Positions 7,285 through 17,069 of a stretch of 64,000 nucleotides of DNA are shown piece after piece. Source of the DNA: Comamonas sp009360615. GTDB taxonomy: Bacteria > Pseudomonadota > Gammaproteobacteria > Burkholderiales > Burkholderiaceae_C. The notes below the pieces were generated by a model. That model made no database searches. It worked only from the letters and a program-made list of their open reading frames with translations, and had not been told where the DNA came from. Position numbers and translations under genes: made by a program. Positions within the stretch are counted from its first letter, which is position 1. Every line of letters begins with the position of its first letter. The stretch is taken from assembly GCF_035784015.1 (NCBI RefSeq), contig NZ_JALKOW010000001.1. One strand, written 5' to 3'.

Positions 7285-8283
7285 ATGCAAACGAATTTGC
7301 TGAAGCCCAAGACAATCAATGTCGAACAACTTGGCCACAATCGTGCCAAGGTTGTTCTGGAGCCGTTCGAGCGTGGCTACGGTCATACGCTGGGCAATGC
7401 CCTGCGCCGTGTCCTGCTCTCCTCCATGGTGGGTTACGCAGCGACGGAAGTGACGATTGCTGGAGTGCTGCATGAGTACTCCTCCATCGACGGTGTCCAG
7501 GAAGATGTGACCAACATCCTGCTGAACCTCAAGGGTGTGGTGTTCAAGCTGCACAATCGTGACGAAGTCACCCTGAGCCTGCGCAAGGATGGCGAAGGTG
7601 TTGTCACTGCCCGTGACATTCAGACCCCCCACGACGTAGAAATCGTCAACCCTGATCATGTGATTGCCCATCTGTCGCAAGGCGGCAAGCTGGACATGCA
7701 GATCAAGGTGGAAAAGGGCCGCGGCTATGTGCCCGGCAACGTGCGCCGCTATGGTGACGAATCGACCAAGTCGATCGGCCGTATCGTGCTCGACGCTTCG
7801 TTCTCGCCCGTCAAGCGCGTGAGCTATGCTGTCGAATCCGCACGTGTGGAACAGCGTACCGATCTGGACAAGCTGGTCCTGGAAATCGAAACCAACGGTG
7901 CGATCACCGCTGAAGACGCAGTGCGCGCATCCGCCAAGATCCTGGTGGAACAACTGGCAGTGTTTGCCCAGCTCGACGGTGGCGATATTGCCAGCGTCTT
8001 CGACGCTCCTGCCGGTGGCCGTGGTGCTGCCACGTCGTTCGATCCCATCCTGCTGCGTCCCGTGGATGAGCTCGAGCTCACCGTGCGTTCTGCCAACTGC
8101 CTCAAGGCAGAGAACATCTACTACATCGGTGACCTCATCCAGCGTACCGAAAACGAGCTGCTCAAGACTCCCAACCTGGGTCGCAAGTCGCTCAACGAGA
8201 TCAAGGAAGTTCTGGCTTCCCGCGGTCTGACGCTGGGCATGAAGCTCGAAAACTGGCCGCCAGCTGGCCTGGAAAAGCGTTAA
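7285..8283 (+). CDS. rpoA: RNA polymerase alpha subunit
   Basis: The 332-residue alpha subunit dimerises to start RNA polymerase assembly and contacts UP elements and activators. The N-terminal domain shows EPFERGYGHTLGNALRRVLL and later ITAEDAVRASAKIL. The C-terminal domain contains LELTVRSANCLKAENIYYIG and the helix-hairpin-helix segment LLKTPNLGRKSLNEIKEVLA. The start ATGCAAACGAAT follows TTGAGAGGAAGTCTGC. A strong hairpin precedes the gene. Confidence 0.98.
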   Translation: MQTNLLKPKTINVEQLGHNRAKVVLEPFERGYGHTLGNALRRVLLSSMVGYAATEVTIAGVLHEYSSIDGVQEDVTNILLNLKGVVFKLHNRDEVTLSLRKDGEGVVTARDIQTPHDVEIVNPDHVIAHLSQGGKLDMQIKVEKGRGYVPGNVRRYGDESTKSIGRIVLDASFSPVKRVSYAVESARVEQRTDLDKLVLEIETNGAITAEDAVRASAKILVEQLAVFAQLDGGDIASVFDAPAGGRGAATSFDPILLRPVDELELTVRSANCLKAENIYYIGDLIQRTENELLKTPNLGRKSLNEIKEVLASRGLTLGMKLENWPPAGLEKR

Positions 8284-8340
8284 TCGCTACAATGGAGGGC
8301 TTGGCTGAAACCGAGTGGGTTTTGGCTGAGTCCAAGTGCC

Positions 8341-8368
8341 TCGGGCAGTACCTGATACGGCTGCCCGA
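8341..8368 (+). promoter_or_regulatory. Stem-loop between rpoA and rplQ
   Basis: TCGGGCAG (8341-8348) pairs with CTGCCCGA (8361-8368) across a 12-base loop, followed by the AT-rich ATTAATTTAATAAAG. It lies in the 137-base rpoA-rplQ gap. The AT-rich tail could allow partial termination, or could hold a promoter element for rplQ. The evidence is the pairing alone. Confidence 0.45.
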
Positions 8369-8420
8369 ATTAATTTAATAAAGATCTCCGGATAAAAACG
8401 GGGAGCAAAGGAAAAGCACC

Positions 8421-8804
8421 ATGCGTCACGGCAACGGCCTCCGCAAACTGAACCGCACTTCTGCACACCGCAAGGCAATGCTGCAGAACATGATGAACTC
8501 GCTGATCGAGCACGAAGCCATCAAGACTACGGTCCCCAAGGCCAAGGAACTGCGTCGCGTCATCGAGCCCATGATCACTCTGGCCAAGGTGGACACCGTG
8601 GCTAACCGCCGTCTGGCTTTTGACCGCCTGCGCGACCGCGACAGCGTGACAAAGCTGTTCAACGTGCTGGGTCCCCGCAACGCTCAGCGTCCCGGCGGCT
8701 ACACACGTATCCTGAAGATGGGCTTCCGCGTGGGCGACAACGCTCCCATGGCCTATGTGGAACTGGTTGAGCGCGCTGAAGAAGCCGCTGCAGCAGCTGA
8801 ATAA
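8421..8804 (+). CDS. rplQ: 50S ribosomal protein L17 (bL17)
   Basis: The 127-residue L17 lies near the peptide exit tunnel. MRHGNGLRKLNRTSAHRKAM is the canonical N-terminus, followed by NMMNSLIEHEAIKTTVPKAK and the C-terminal VGDNAPMAYVELVER. Like other proteobacterial L17 it ends with an acidic, alanine-rich tail (AEEAAAAAE). The start follows AAAGGAAAAGCACC. It ends the alpha operon, with a hairpin starting 6 bases after the stop. Confidence 0.97.
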   Translation: MRHGNGLRKLNRTSAHRKAMLQNMMNSLIEHEAIKTTVPKAKELRRVIEPMITLAKVDTVANRRLAFDRLRDRDSVTKLFNVLGPRNAQRPGGYTRILKMGFRVGDNAPMAYVELVERAEEAAAAAE

Positions 8805-8810
8805 GCCTCG

Positions 8811-8830
8811 AGCAGGCTGCAAAGCCTGCT
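8811..8830 (+). terminator. Stem-loop ending the rplQ operon
   Basis: AGCAGGCT (8811-8818) pairs perfectly with AGCCTGCT (8823-8830) across the stable GNRA-type loop GCAA. The downstream bases ATAATTT give only a weak U-rich tail. It begins 6 bases after the rplQ stop codon. Its last base is the first base of the TATAAT box that probably drives the tRNA gene. Confidence 0.6.
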
Positions 8831-8835
8831 ATAAT
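8830..8835 (+). promoter_or_regulatory. Probable -10 box for tRNA-fMet
   Basis: A perfect TATAAT stands 10 bases upstream of the tRNA 5' end. No good TTGACA lies 16-18 bases upstream, because that stretch is the stem-loop and the end of rplQ. The tRNA could also be made by read-through from the ribosomal operon. Confidence 0.4.
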
Positions 8836-8845
8836 TTGGAAATAC

Positions 8846-8922
<77 letters not shown>

Positions 8923-8927
8923 AATTG

Positions 8928-8960
8928 AAAAGGTCACGACAATGTCGTGACCTTTTTTTT
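8928..8960 (+). terminator. Intrinsic terminator after tRNA-fMet
   Basis: AAAAGGTCACGAC pairs with GTCGTGACCTTTT across the loop AAT, and eight consecutive T residues (8953-8960) follow. The stem is perfect. The A-run on the left arm would also give a U-tail on the opposite strand, so it could serve the convergent minus-strand gene ending at 9006. Confidence 0.93.
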
Positions 8961-9005
8961 GTCCATTTTCTCCATGGACCAGAAGGCAGCACCCGCCTTG
9001 ACTCG

Positions 9006-9323
9006 TCATACCCCTGGCTGCTCGCCGGAGCGATGACGCAGATGCTCGCGTACCCGGTTGGCGATCACCTGTGCGATTTCCGGGCTCAGCACCTCGCTGA
9101 TATGCAAAAGCTCGGTGTAGTGCAGATAGAGCAGGCCGCGCAAGGTCCGGAATGCCGTCCCATGCTCGGCTCCGCAGATGCCGGCATCATTGGCCAGCAC
9201 CCGTTCGACGGCACCGGGGTCGAACAGATGGATCTTGCAGATCGCCGCCTGATGCAGGATCTCCAGGTCTATCTCTCCCAGGCGGTTTTCCCATTCATCG
9301 GGCAAGAATCGGTTCGCTGGCAT
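9006..9323 (-). CDS. Hypothetical protein, 105 residues
   Basis: I do not recognise a family. The protein begins MPANRFLPDEWENRLGEIDL, is mostly helical by composition, has two cysteines (in AAICKIH and DAGICGA), and has no signal peptide or membrane segment. It stands alone between the tRNA terminator and a divergent transporter. GC content and codon use look native, and the closed reading frame on the opposite strand is less plausible. A real gene is likely but its function is unknown. Confidence 0.5.
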   Translation of the reverse strand: MPANRFLPDEWENRLGEIDLEILHQAAICKIHLFDPGAVERVLANDAGICGAEHGTAFRTLRGLLYLHYTELLHISEVLSPEIAQVIANRVREHLRHRSGEQPGV

Positions 9324-9589
9324 GTCGGGTGGTTCTCCTGCTCAATCCATGGACATCTGTCAGGCCAGGATGCTGGCATAACCGGGCTGTGGCCGTCGGC
9401 TGTGCGGCTACAAGTCTTGACGCCTGTCAAACATCGATAAGGTGAAGGTCGGCGCAGCGTCGAGGCCATGCGGCACGGCATCATGATGCCAGTCTGCGAG
9501 CTGAGCACCAATGCCTGCCCGGATCTGTTGGATTTCTCCCAGCTGAGGTATGGTGTCCCGATGCGCCGCAGGTAAAGAGAAGGACTTGT

Positions 9590-11095
9590 ATGTTCGAGAA
9601 AATCGTCTCGATGTTCCGCTACTTCAAATCGGCCGTACCGTTTCGCGTCGTGCCTGCATTGATTGCCTCGCTGGTGCTGATCGGTCTGCTGCTGACGCCG
9701 GTGCCCGCAGGGCTGGATCCCAAGGCATGGCAACTGGTGGCCATCTTTCTGACGACCATTGTGGCGATCATCCTCAAGGTCATGCCCATAGGTGTGATGG
9801 CGCTGATGGCGATTGTCATCGTGTCGTTGTCCCAGGTCACTTCCAGCTCTTCCAAGGGCGCGATCACGGATGCGCTGAGCAGCTTTGCGAATCCCCTGAT
9901 CTGGCTGATCGTCGTCGCCGTTCTGATCTCGCGCGGTCTCAAGAAGACGGGGCTCGGCAACCGCATCGGTCTGCTGTTCATCGCGCTGCTGGGCAAGCGA
10001 ACCCTGGGCATCGGTTACGGGCTTGCGATCTGCGAGCTGGTGCTGGCCCCGTTCACGCCCAGCAACACCGCACGCGGCGGCGGTATCGTGCATCCGATCA
10101 TGAAGTCCATTGCCAATGCCTTCGATTCGGATCCGGCCAAGGGGACCCAGGGCAAGGTCGGGACCTATTTGGCGCTGGTCAACTACCATTCCAATCCGAT
10201 CACGTCGGCCATGTTCCTGACCGCGACGGCGCCCAATCCTCTGGTCTTGGATCTGGTGGCCAAGGCTACGGGCCAGTCCCTGCATCTGAGCTGGACAAGC
10301 TGGGCGCTGTACATGCTGATGCCAGGCCTGCTGTGTCTGCTGCTGATGCCGCTGGCGGTCTACCTGCTGTCGCCACCGGAGCTCAAGGCCACGCCCAATG
10401 CCGTGCAGTACGCCCGTGACGAGATGGCCCGCATGGGGCCGCTGTCGGGCAAGGAGCGAGTCATGCTGGGAACCTTCGGCATGATGCTGCTGCTGTGGGC
10501 CAATGTGCCGCAGATGCTGTTTGGTCCTGCCTTCACGCTGGATCCGACCGTCGTGGCTTTTCTGGGGCTGTTCACCTTGATCATCACGGGAACCATCGAC
10601 TGGGATGACGTACTGTCCGAGAAAAGCGCCTGGGACACCCTGATCTGGTTCGGGGCCCTGGTGATGCTGGCCGAGCAGCTCAACAGGCTGGGGGTGGTCG
10701 CCTGGTTTGCCGATGGGCTGAGGAATGCCATCGTCGCCAGCGGTCTTGACTGGTTGCCCGTGGCGGCCATCCTGGTGGGCGTTTTCGTCTTCTCGCACTA
10801 TCTGTTTGCCAGTACCACCGCCCATATCAGCGCCATGATGCTGGCTTTTCTGACCGTGGGAGCGCAGCTGATCCCAGCCGACTACGTTGTTCCCTTCATG
10901 CTGATGATGACTGCCGGCTCGGCCATCATGATGACGCTGACGCATTACGCGACGGGTACTTCGCCCATCATCTTCGGCAGTGGCTACGTGACTCTGGGGT
11001 CCTGGTGGCGCGTGGGGGCTGCGATGTGCGTTCTGGAGCTGCTGATCTTCGCGGCGGTCGGCAGTGCCTGGTGGAAGTTGCTGGGGCTCTGGTGA
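9590..11095 (+). CDS. DASS-family anion:sodium symporter or exchanger (CitT/2-oxoglutarate translocator type)
   Basis: The 501-residue protein has about twelve hydrophobic segments, starting VVPALIASLVLIGLLLTPVP. The conserved motif LAPFTPSNTARGGGIVHPIM (about residues 151-170) is the substrate/sodium-binding SNT signature of the divalent anion:sodium symporter family. A second SNT-like element, TLTHYATGTSPIIFGSG, lies near the C-terminus. Relatives carry citrate, tartrate, succinate or 2-oxoglutarate, so a di- or tricarboxylate is expected, but the exact substrate is not readable. The start follows AAAGAGAAGGACTTGT. It converges with the next operon with a gap of only 9 bases. Confidence 0.88.
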   Translation: MFEKIVSMFRYFKSAVPFRVVPALIASLVLIGLLLTPVPAGLDPKAWQLVAIFLTTIVAIILKVMPIGVMALMAIVIVSLSQVTSSSSKGAITDALSSFANPLIWLIVVAVLISRGLKKTGLGNRIGLLFIALLGKRTLGIGYGLAICELVLAPFTPSNTARGGGIVHPIMKSIANAFDSDPAKGTQGKVGTYLALVNYHSNPITSAMFLTATAPNPLVLDLVAKATGQSLHLSWTSWALYMLMPGLLCLLLMPLAVYLLSPPELKATPNAVQYARDEMARMGPLSGKERVMLGTFGMMLLLWANVPQMLFGPAFTLDPTVVAFLGLFTLIITGTIDWDDVLSEKSAWDTLIWFGALVMLAEQLNRLGVVAWFADGLRNAIVASGLDWLPVAAILVGVFVFSHYLFASTTAHISAMMLAFLTVGAQLIPADYVVPFMLMMTAGSAIMMTLTHYATGTSPIIFGSGYVTLGSWWRVGAAMCVLELLIFAAVGSAWWKLLGLW

Positions 11096-11104
11096 GCTGT
11101 GATG

Positions 11105-11698
11105 TCAGCCGGCAGCGCGCAGGGGCTCGCCCAGGGACAGCATCAGCCGGTTGGCCCAGTTGAAGAATGCCGTGCCGAGCAGCCCGTCGGAGATGGCTGC
11201 GTCGTCCAGGCCAGCGGCACGCAGTGCGTCGATGTGACGGGTTTCCAGCGCAGGCGGCGTCTGTGTCAACGCCACGGCGGCGGCGACGATCGCATTCCAG
11301 CGAGGGCCCAGATCGGCACCGGGGCCTTCATCGAGAAGGCGCTGCACATCGGCATCGCGGCGCGAGAAATGCGTGGCAAAGCGCGCATGTACCGACGCGC
11401 AGTAAATGCAGCCGTTGGCGCGTGAGGTTGCAGCCGCTGCCAGCTCGCGTTCGGCGCGTGGCAGGCCGGCGTCGGGGTTGTAGAAGATGTCCTTGTCGGT
11501 GCGCGTGCGCGCACCCAGGGTGTCGGGGTCGCGCGCCAGCAGCCGGAAATAGGGCGACCTGGCACGTGCGGCATCCACCAGTCCGGCATGGTGGCGCTCG
11601 GTCAGCTCGCTCTCGTGCAGTGGAGCGATCCATGGCTGCCAGTCGAGCTGGTCCTGGGTAAAGACCTGGGGAGAGGCATTGGATGTGGTCGTGGTCAT
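11105..11698 (-). CDS. AhpD-like alkylhydroperoxidase domain protein (Avi_7169 type)
   Basis: The 197-residue protein has a carboxymuconolactone-decarboxylase/AhpD fold. The active-site motif CIYCASVH (Cys97, Cys100, His104) matches the CxxCxxxH proton-relay and disulphide centre of AhpD, so thiol peroxidase activity is plausible. It is preceded by the typical acidic helix RAERELAAAATSRANG. The gene overlaps the previous one by ATGA and is the last of a seven-gene minus-strand operon. In my knowledge of the families, this type occurs with the Avi_7170 protein, an FMN monooxygenase and a peptide-like ABC importer. The true substrate is unknown. Confidence 0.85.
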   Translation of the reverse strand: MTTTTSNASPQVFTQDQLDWQPWIAPLHESELTERHHAGLVDAARARSPYFRLLARDPDTLGARTRTDKDIFYNPDAGLPRAERELAAAATSRANGCIYCASVHARFATHFSRRDADVQRLLDEGPGADLGPRWNAIVAAAVALTQTPPALETRHIDALRAAGLDDAAISDGLLGTAFFNWANRLMLSLGEPLRAAG

Positions 11699-12390
11699 GG
11701 CTGGGTTTGCAGGGGGATGGTGGAAGATGCAGTGCTGACGGTGGGTCGTGCGCCCAGCACGCGCAGCCCCGCCACGAGGCGGATCTGGAAGGACAGAAAA
11801 GAGGCGAGCTGGGACAGGATGACGATATCGGTCTCGCTCCAGCCGGCCAGCTGCAGCGCCAGCAGGGCCTGTGCACTCGCATCGCGCGGGTGATAGGTCA
11901 ACAGATGGGCATGGGCCAGTGCGGCGATCAGGCGCGGACCTAGCAAAGCCGCATGAGCCGGGTCCGTGGCGTAGCTGGGGCCGTTCTGGTTCTCACGGCT
12001 CAGGGGGCCGGGCGGATAGATCCCGTAGGGGCCGTGCGGGCCGCTGCCGGGCCGCAGGCTGGCAGCGCGCCCGCGCACCACTTCCGCGTTCACGGCTTCT
12101 GCCAGACCGGCATCCTGTGTCGCCAGGGCGCTTGAGTAGAAGGCCGTGCTGCGCGGCTCCCCATGCAGGCCAGCCGTGAAGGCCGCCAGTGCCAGGCGCT
12201 CGCGCAGCGAGACAGTTCCGGCGATGGGCTCGGTCGGGGTGAACAGCGCGGCAAAGCTCTGCTGGGCCTGGATGCGCGCTTCGCTGCGATGGCGACGCAC
12301 CTGATCCAGCGCGCTGCCGGCGGCGATTTCGGCAAGGTGGTCGATCACGTCTTCAGGGAAGCGGGTCTGTGCGGTGGTGCTCATGGTCAT
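11695..12390 (-). CDS. CMD-domain protein (Avi_7170 type)
   Basis: The 231-residue protein begins MTMSTTAQTRFPEDVIDHLA and shows the helical CMD-like segments RERLALAAFTAGLHG and LLTYHPRDASAQALLALQLA. It lacks the CxxC pair of its neighbour, so it is probably a non-redox partner or subunit. The PRDA segment followed by a WSETDIVILSQLASFLSFQI helix resembles the uncharacterised Avi_7170 family. It is translationally coupled at both ends by 4-base ATGA overlaps. An ATG at 12384 is an alternative start two codons in. Confidence 0.82.
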   Translation of the reverse strand: MTMSTTAQTRFPEDVIDHLAEIAAGSALDQVRRHRSEARIQAQQSFAALFTPTEPIAGTVSLRERLALAAFTAGLHGEPRSTAFYSSALATQDAGLAEAVNAEVVRGRAASLRPGSGPHGPYGIYPPGPLSRENQNGPSYATDPAHAALLGPRLIAALAHAHLLTYHPRDASAQALLALQLAGWSETDIVILSQLASFLSFQIRLVAGLRVLGARPTVSTASSTIPLQTQP

Positions 12391-13483
12391 GCGGGTTGAA
12401 GCAGTTCGGGCCGGGCCACGGGGTGGGATGCGCTGGTGCAGGCATCGCTGCGGCGCCAGCCCAGGGCGGGAGCCACGACGCCCGCCGTCAACTCGATGGA
12501 GCGCAGAACGGCCGTGTGCGGTGGGTCGATGGAGTGGACCTGGAATACGATGTCGGTGGCACGCGCCAGCGCTGTGTCGGCACTGAGCGAGGCAATAACC
12601 TCCTCGGGCGTTCCCACGTGCACGTCATAGGCCGCAATGAGCTGCTCCAGCGGCGCCTGTGGGTCGATGCGTGTTGCCCATTGCGCGGACGAGGACGAGG
12701 CCAGGGCCGCATGACGCAGGGCCGAGCGGCGCAGGCCGGCCTCGGCCCAGTGCAGTGCCTGCGTGCGCTGGTCGGCGACGAGCAGCGTGCGTGAGGCCAG
12801 AATGCGCGGTGCCTGCCCGGTGGGCAGGGCCGCGAGGTAGGCGTCGATGATGGGATTCTGTATCTCCGACAGGGTGGCCAGGGGCCTGCCTTCGGGCCGG
12901 GGCTGGGTGCGCGACAGCATGAGTCCGTCGCCGTTGGCACCCGCGCGCGCCGCCATCGGGCGAGAACGTGGCTTGCCAGACGCGCTTCAGCAATTGGGGG
13001 GCTGCGGGGTACAGGCGCACGCCGCCTGCCAGTTCGCGTCCGGCCCACGCATCCTGCAGCCGGGCGAAGTTGTGTGCGAAGACGGCACCACGCTCGCTGC
13101 CTGCGACGCCGAAGGCCTCGAAGGACTCTGCCGTGCCGCCCGTGCCCAGGCCTACTTCGAGCCTGCCGCCCGACAGCAGGTCCAGCACGGCCGCATCCTC
13201 GGCCACGCGCAGCGCGTTTTCCAGCGGCAACGTGACCACGCCGGTTCCCAGTCGGATGCGCCGCGTGCGGGCCGCCACATGCGAGAGAAACACAAAGGGC
13301 GATGGCAGGCCACCCTCGCTTTCGTGGAAATGGTGCTGGGCGACCCAGGCCGTGTCGAAACCCTGGGCTTCGGCATGGGCGATCTGCTCGGTCACGAGGC
13401 GGTAGCGTTCACCGGCGGGTGCGTCATCGAGCAAGCGGCTGAAGAAGCCCAGGCGCGGGGCCGCTCGCGCGGGGTGAAGACTG

Positions 13484-13503
<20 letters not shown>
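12387..13503 (-). pseudogene. FMN-dependent luciferase-like monooxygenase (KPN_01858 type), frameshifted
   Basis: Two frames together encode one bacterial-luciferase-like protein. The first (from about 13503) reads LGFFSRLLDDAP, WVAQHHFHE and RIRLGTGVVTLPLENALRVA, then runs out of register at QATFSPDGGAR. The second frame resumes at GANGDGLMLSRTQPRPEG and ends ELLQPA at the ATGA overlap with the next gene. The break is in a GCGCGCG run near 12942-12950 and is repaired by adding one GC, giving about 372 residues. The start is taken as TTG 13503, 8 bases after AGGAG; ATG 13533 is an alternative that would overlap the ATPase by 50 bases. It may be a real mutation or a sequencing error. An intact enzyme would oxidise the imported compound using reduced FMN. 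Confidence 0.8.
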
Positions 13504-15165
<1,662 letters not shown>

Positions 15166-15169
<4 letters not shown>

Positions 15170-16098
15170 GCCGGCCTCCGGGCGAATGACGCGCCGATGC
15201 GGTTCGCCGCCAGCACCACGGCCACCACGACCAGGCCTGGTGCCGTGGTCAGCCACCAGGCAGTGGCGATGTAGTTGCGCCCTTCGGCGATCAGCAGACC
15301 CCACTCGGGCGTGGGAGGCGGTGCGCCATAGCCCAGAAAGCCCAGCGTGGAAATCGACAGAATGGCCGAACCGAACTGCAGCGCGGCCAATGCCGCCACG
15401 GAAGTCAGCGAGTTGGGCAAGACATGGCGCCACAGCACCTGCGCAAAGCGTCCACCGCTGCCGAAGGCCGCCTCCACATAGTCGGATCGACGCACGCGCA
15501 CCACTTCGGAGCGCACCAGGCGCGCGAAGCTGGCCACGGATGCCACCCCGACGGCGATGGCAGCATTGATAGTGCCAAAGCCCAGCAGGATGATGATGGT
15601 CAGCGACAGCAGCAGCGATGGAACGGCCAGCAGCACGTCGACCAGACGCATCAACGCGTCCTCTGTGCGGCCCCCCGTGGCTCCGGCCAGCAGGCCGATC
15701 AGCGTGCCCGCCACCAGGCCGACGGCCACGGCCAGGAAAGCGCCGGACAGCGAGTGCACGGAGCCATGCACCACGCGGGCCCAGAGATCACGCCCCAGCG
15801 CATCCGTGCCCAGCCAGTGCGCGAGGCCGGGCATCAGCAACTGCTGGCCGGACAGGCCGGCGACGGGATTCTGATGGGCAAACCAGGCTGGCGCCAGTGC
15901 CCACAGGGTGACCGTGGCGATCACCAGCCAGGCCAGGGCCAGCGTGGGCGGCAGGCGCCTGACCCTTTGCAGGTCGATCAACACGGGGCGAAGGCTTTTC
16001 GCGGCCGGTGCCGGGGGGATCGGCTGCTTGGGCGCTGGGGGCGACGCGACCCCGGAGGCCAGAGGCTTGGGAATGACGGTCGAGACGGCGGTATTCAT
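15166..16098 (-). CDS. ABC transporter permease, DppC type
   Basis: The 310-residue membrane protein starts MNTAVSTVIPKPLASGVASP and has a proline-rich cytoplasmic N-terminus, then a first membrane span LALAWLVIATVTLWALAP and about five more. The region HWLGTDALGRDLWARVVHGS is the DppC/OppC signature, and EAAFGSGGRFAQVLWRHVLP contains the EAA loop that docks to the ATPase. Start and stop overlap both neighbours by ATGA, so translation is coupled. Confidence 0.9.
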
Positions 16099-17069
16099 GC
16101 CCGGTTCTCCACAGAATGACGCAAACGAGGATCGAGCAGTGGGTAGAGCAGGTCCACGGCGAGGTTGATGAGCACGAAGGCGGCGGCCGAAACGACGACC
16201 ACGGCCTGAAGCACGGCCGTATCCTGGTTGCCCACGGCCTGCTGGGTCAGCGTGCCCAGACCGTTGAGGCCGAACACGGCCTCGGTGACCACGGCACCGG
16301 CGAGCAGCTCTCCGAACAGCACGCCGGCAATGGTCAGGGTGGGCAGCAAGGCATTGCGCGCCACATGGTGCAGCAATACCCAGGCGCGCGAGGCCCCCTT
16401 GGCGCGTGCCACGGCCACGAAAGGCTGGGCCAGCACGGTGTCGATGTTGCGCAGCAGGATCTGGGCCAGTGGCGCGGAGATCGGCACGGCCAGCGTCAGC
16501 GTGGGCAGGATCAGACCTTCCCAGGGGCCGGGATTGATGACGGAGATCCAGCCGAGACGGAAGGACAGGATCTGGATCAGCATGATGCCCAGCCAGAACA
16601 CCGGCACGGAAACGAAGACCGAGGGAAGCGCATGCAAGGCATTGCGCAGCCAGGCCAGCGGCGCGAGGCTTGCCGTTGCCGCGAGCGCGATGGCCAGCAG
16701 CGCCGCCGTGGAAAAGCCCAGGGCCGCGAGACGCAGCGTGGGCGGCAGACTGGTGGCCAGCCCCTGGCTCACGGGCACCCCGGCCTGCAAGGAGTAGCCG
16801 AAATGGCCTGTGAGGAATTGCCCCAGGGTGTGCAGGTACTGTTGCCAGACGGGCTGGTCGGCTCCGTAGGCGGCGCGGATGTCGGCGATCTCCTGCGGGC
16901 CCAGGCCCAGTTCCGGGTTCAGGAACTTGATCAGCACGGCGTCCCCCGGCAGCAGCTGCAGCAGGATGAAGGAGGCCGTGAAAGCCGCCCACAGCACCAG
17001 GGCGGCCTGTGCGATGCGGCCAAGCAGATAGCGGCGTGGCATGGGGGCGCTTCCTTGATCGGTGCGCAC
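16095..17069 (-). CDS. ABC transporter permease, DppB type
   Basis: This 324-residue membrane protein has the DppB/OppB layout: an N-terminal span (AALVLWAAFTASFILLQLLP), the LPGD motif, the large periplasmic loop with YGADQPVWQQYLHTLGQFL, then five spans and the EAA loop AVARAKGASRAWVLLHHVARN. Met10 (17042; MPRRYLLGRIAQ) is an equally plausible start. With the DppC-type partner it forms the channel of the importer. Confidence 0.9.
   Translation of the reverse strand: MRTDQGSAPMPRRYLLGRIAQAALVLWAAFTASFILLQLLPGDAVLIKFLNPELGLGPQEIADIRAAYGADQPVWQQYLHTLGQFLTGHFGYSLQAGVPVSQGLATSLPPTLRLAALGFSTAALLAIALAATASLAPLAWLRNALHALPSVFVSVPVFWLGIMLIQILSFRLGWISVINPGPWEGLILPTLTLAVPISAPLAQILLRNIDTVLAQPFVAVARAKGASRAWVLLHHVARNALLPTLTIAGVLFGELLAGAVVTEAVFGLNGLGTLTQQAVGNQDTAVLQAVVVVSAAAFVLINLAVDLLYPLLDPRLRHSVENRA

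Noticed and set aside
9269..10945. A 558-codon minus-strand frame opposite the DASS transporter
   Set aside because: Arg/His/Gln-rich composition with no motif, while the plus strand shows membrane spans and SNT motifs.
15170..15433. An 88-residue N-terminal extension of the fused ATPase
   Set aside because: It lies inside the permease gene; the ATGA overlap at 15166-15169 gives the normal coupled start.
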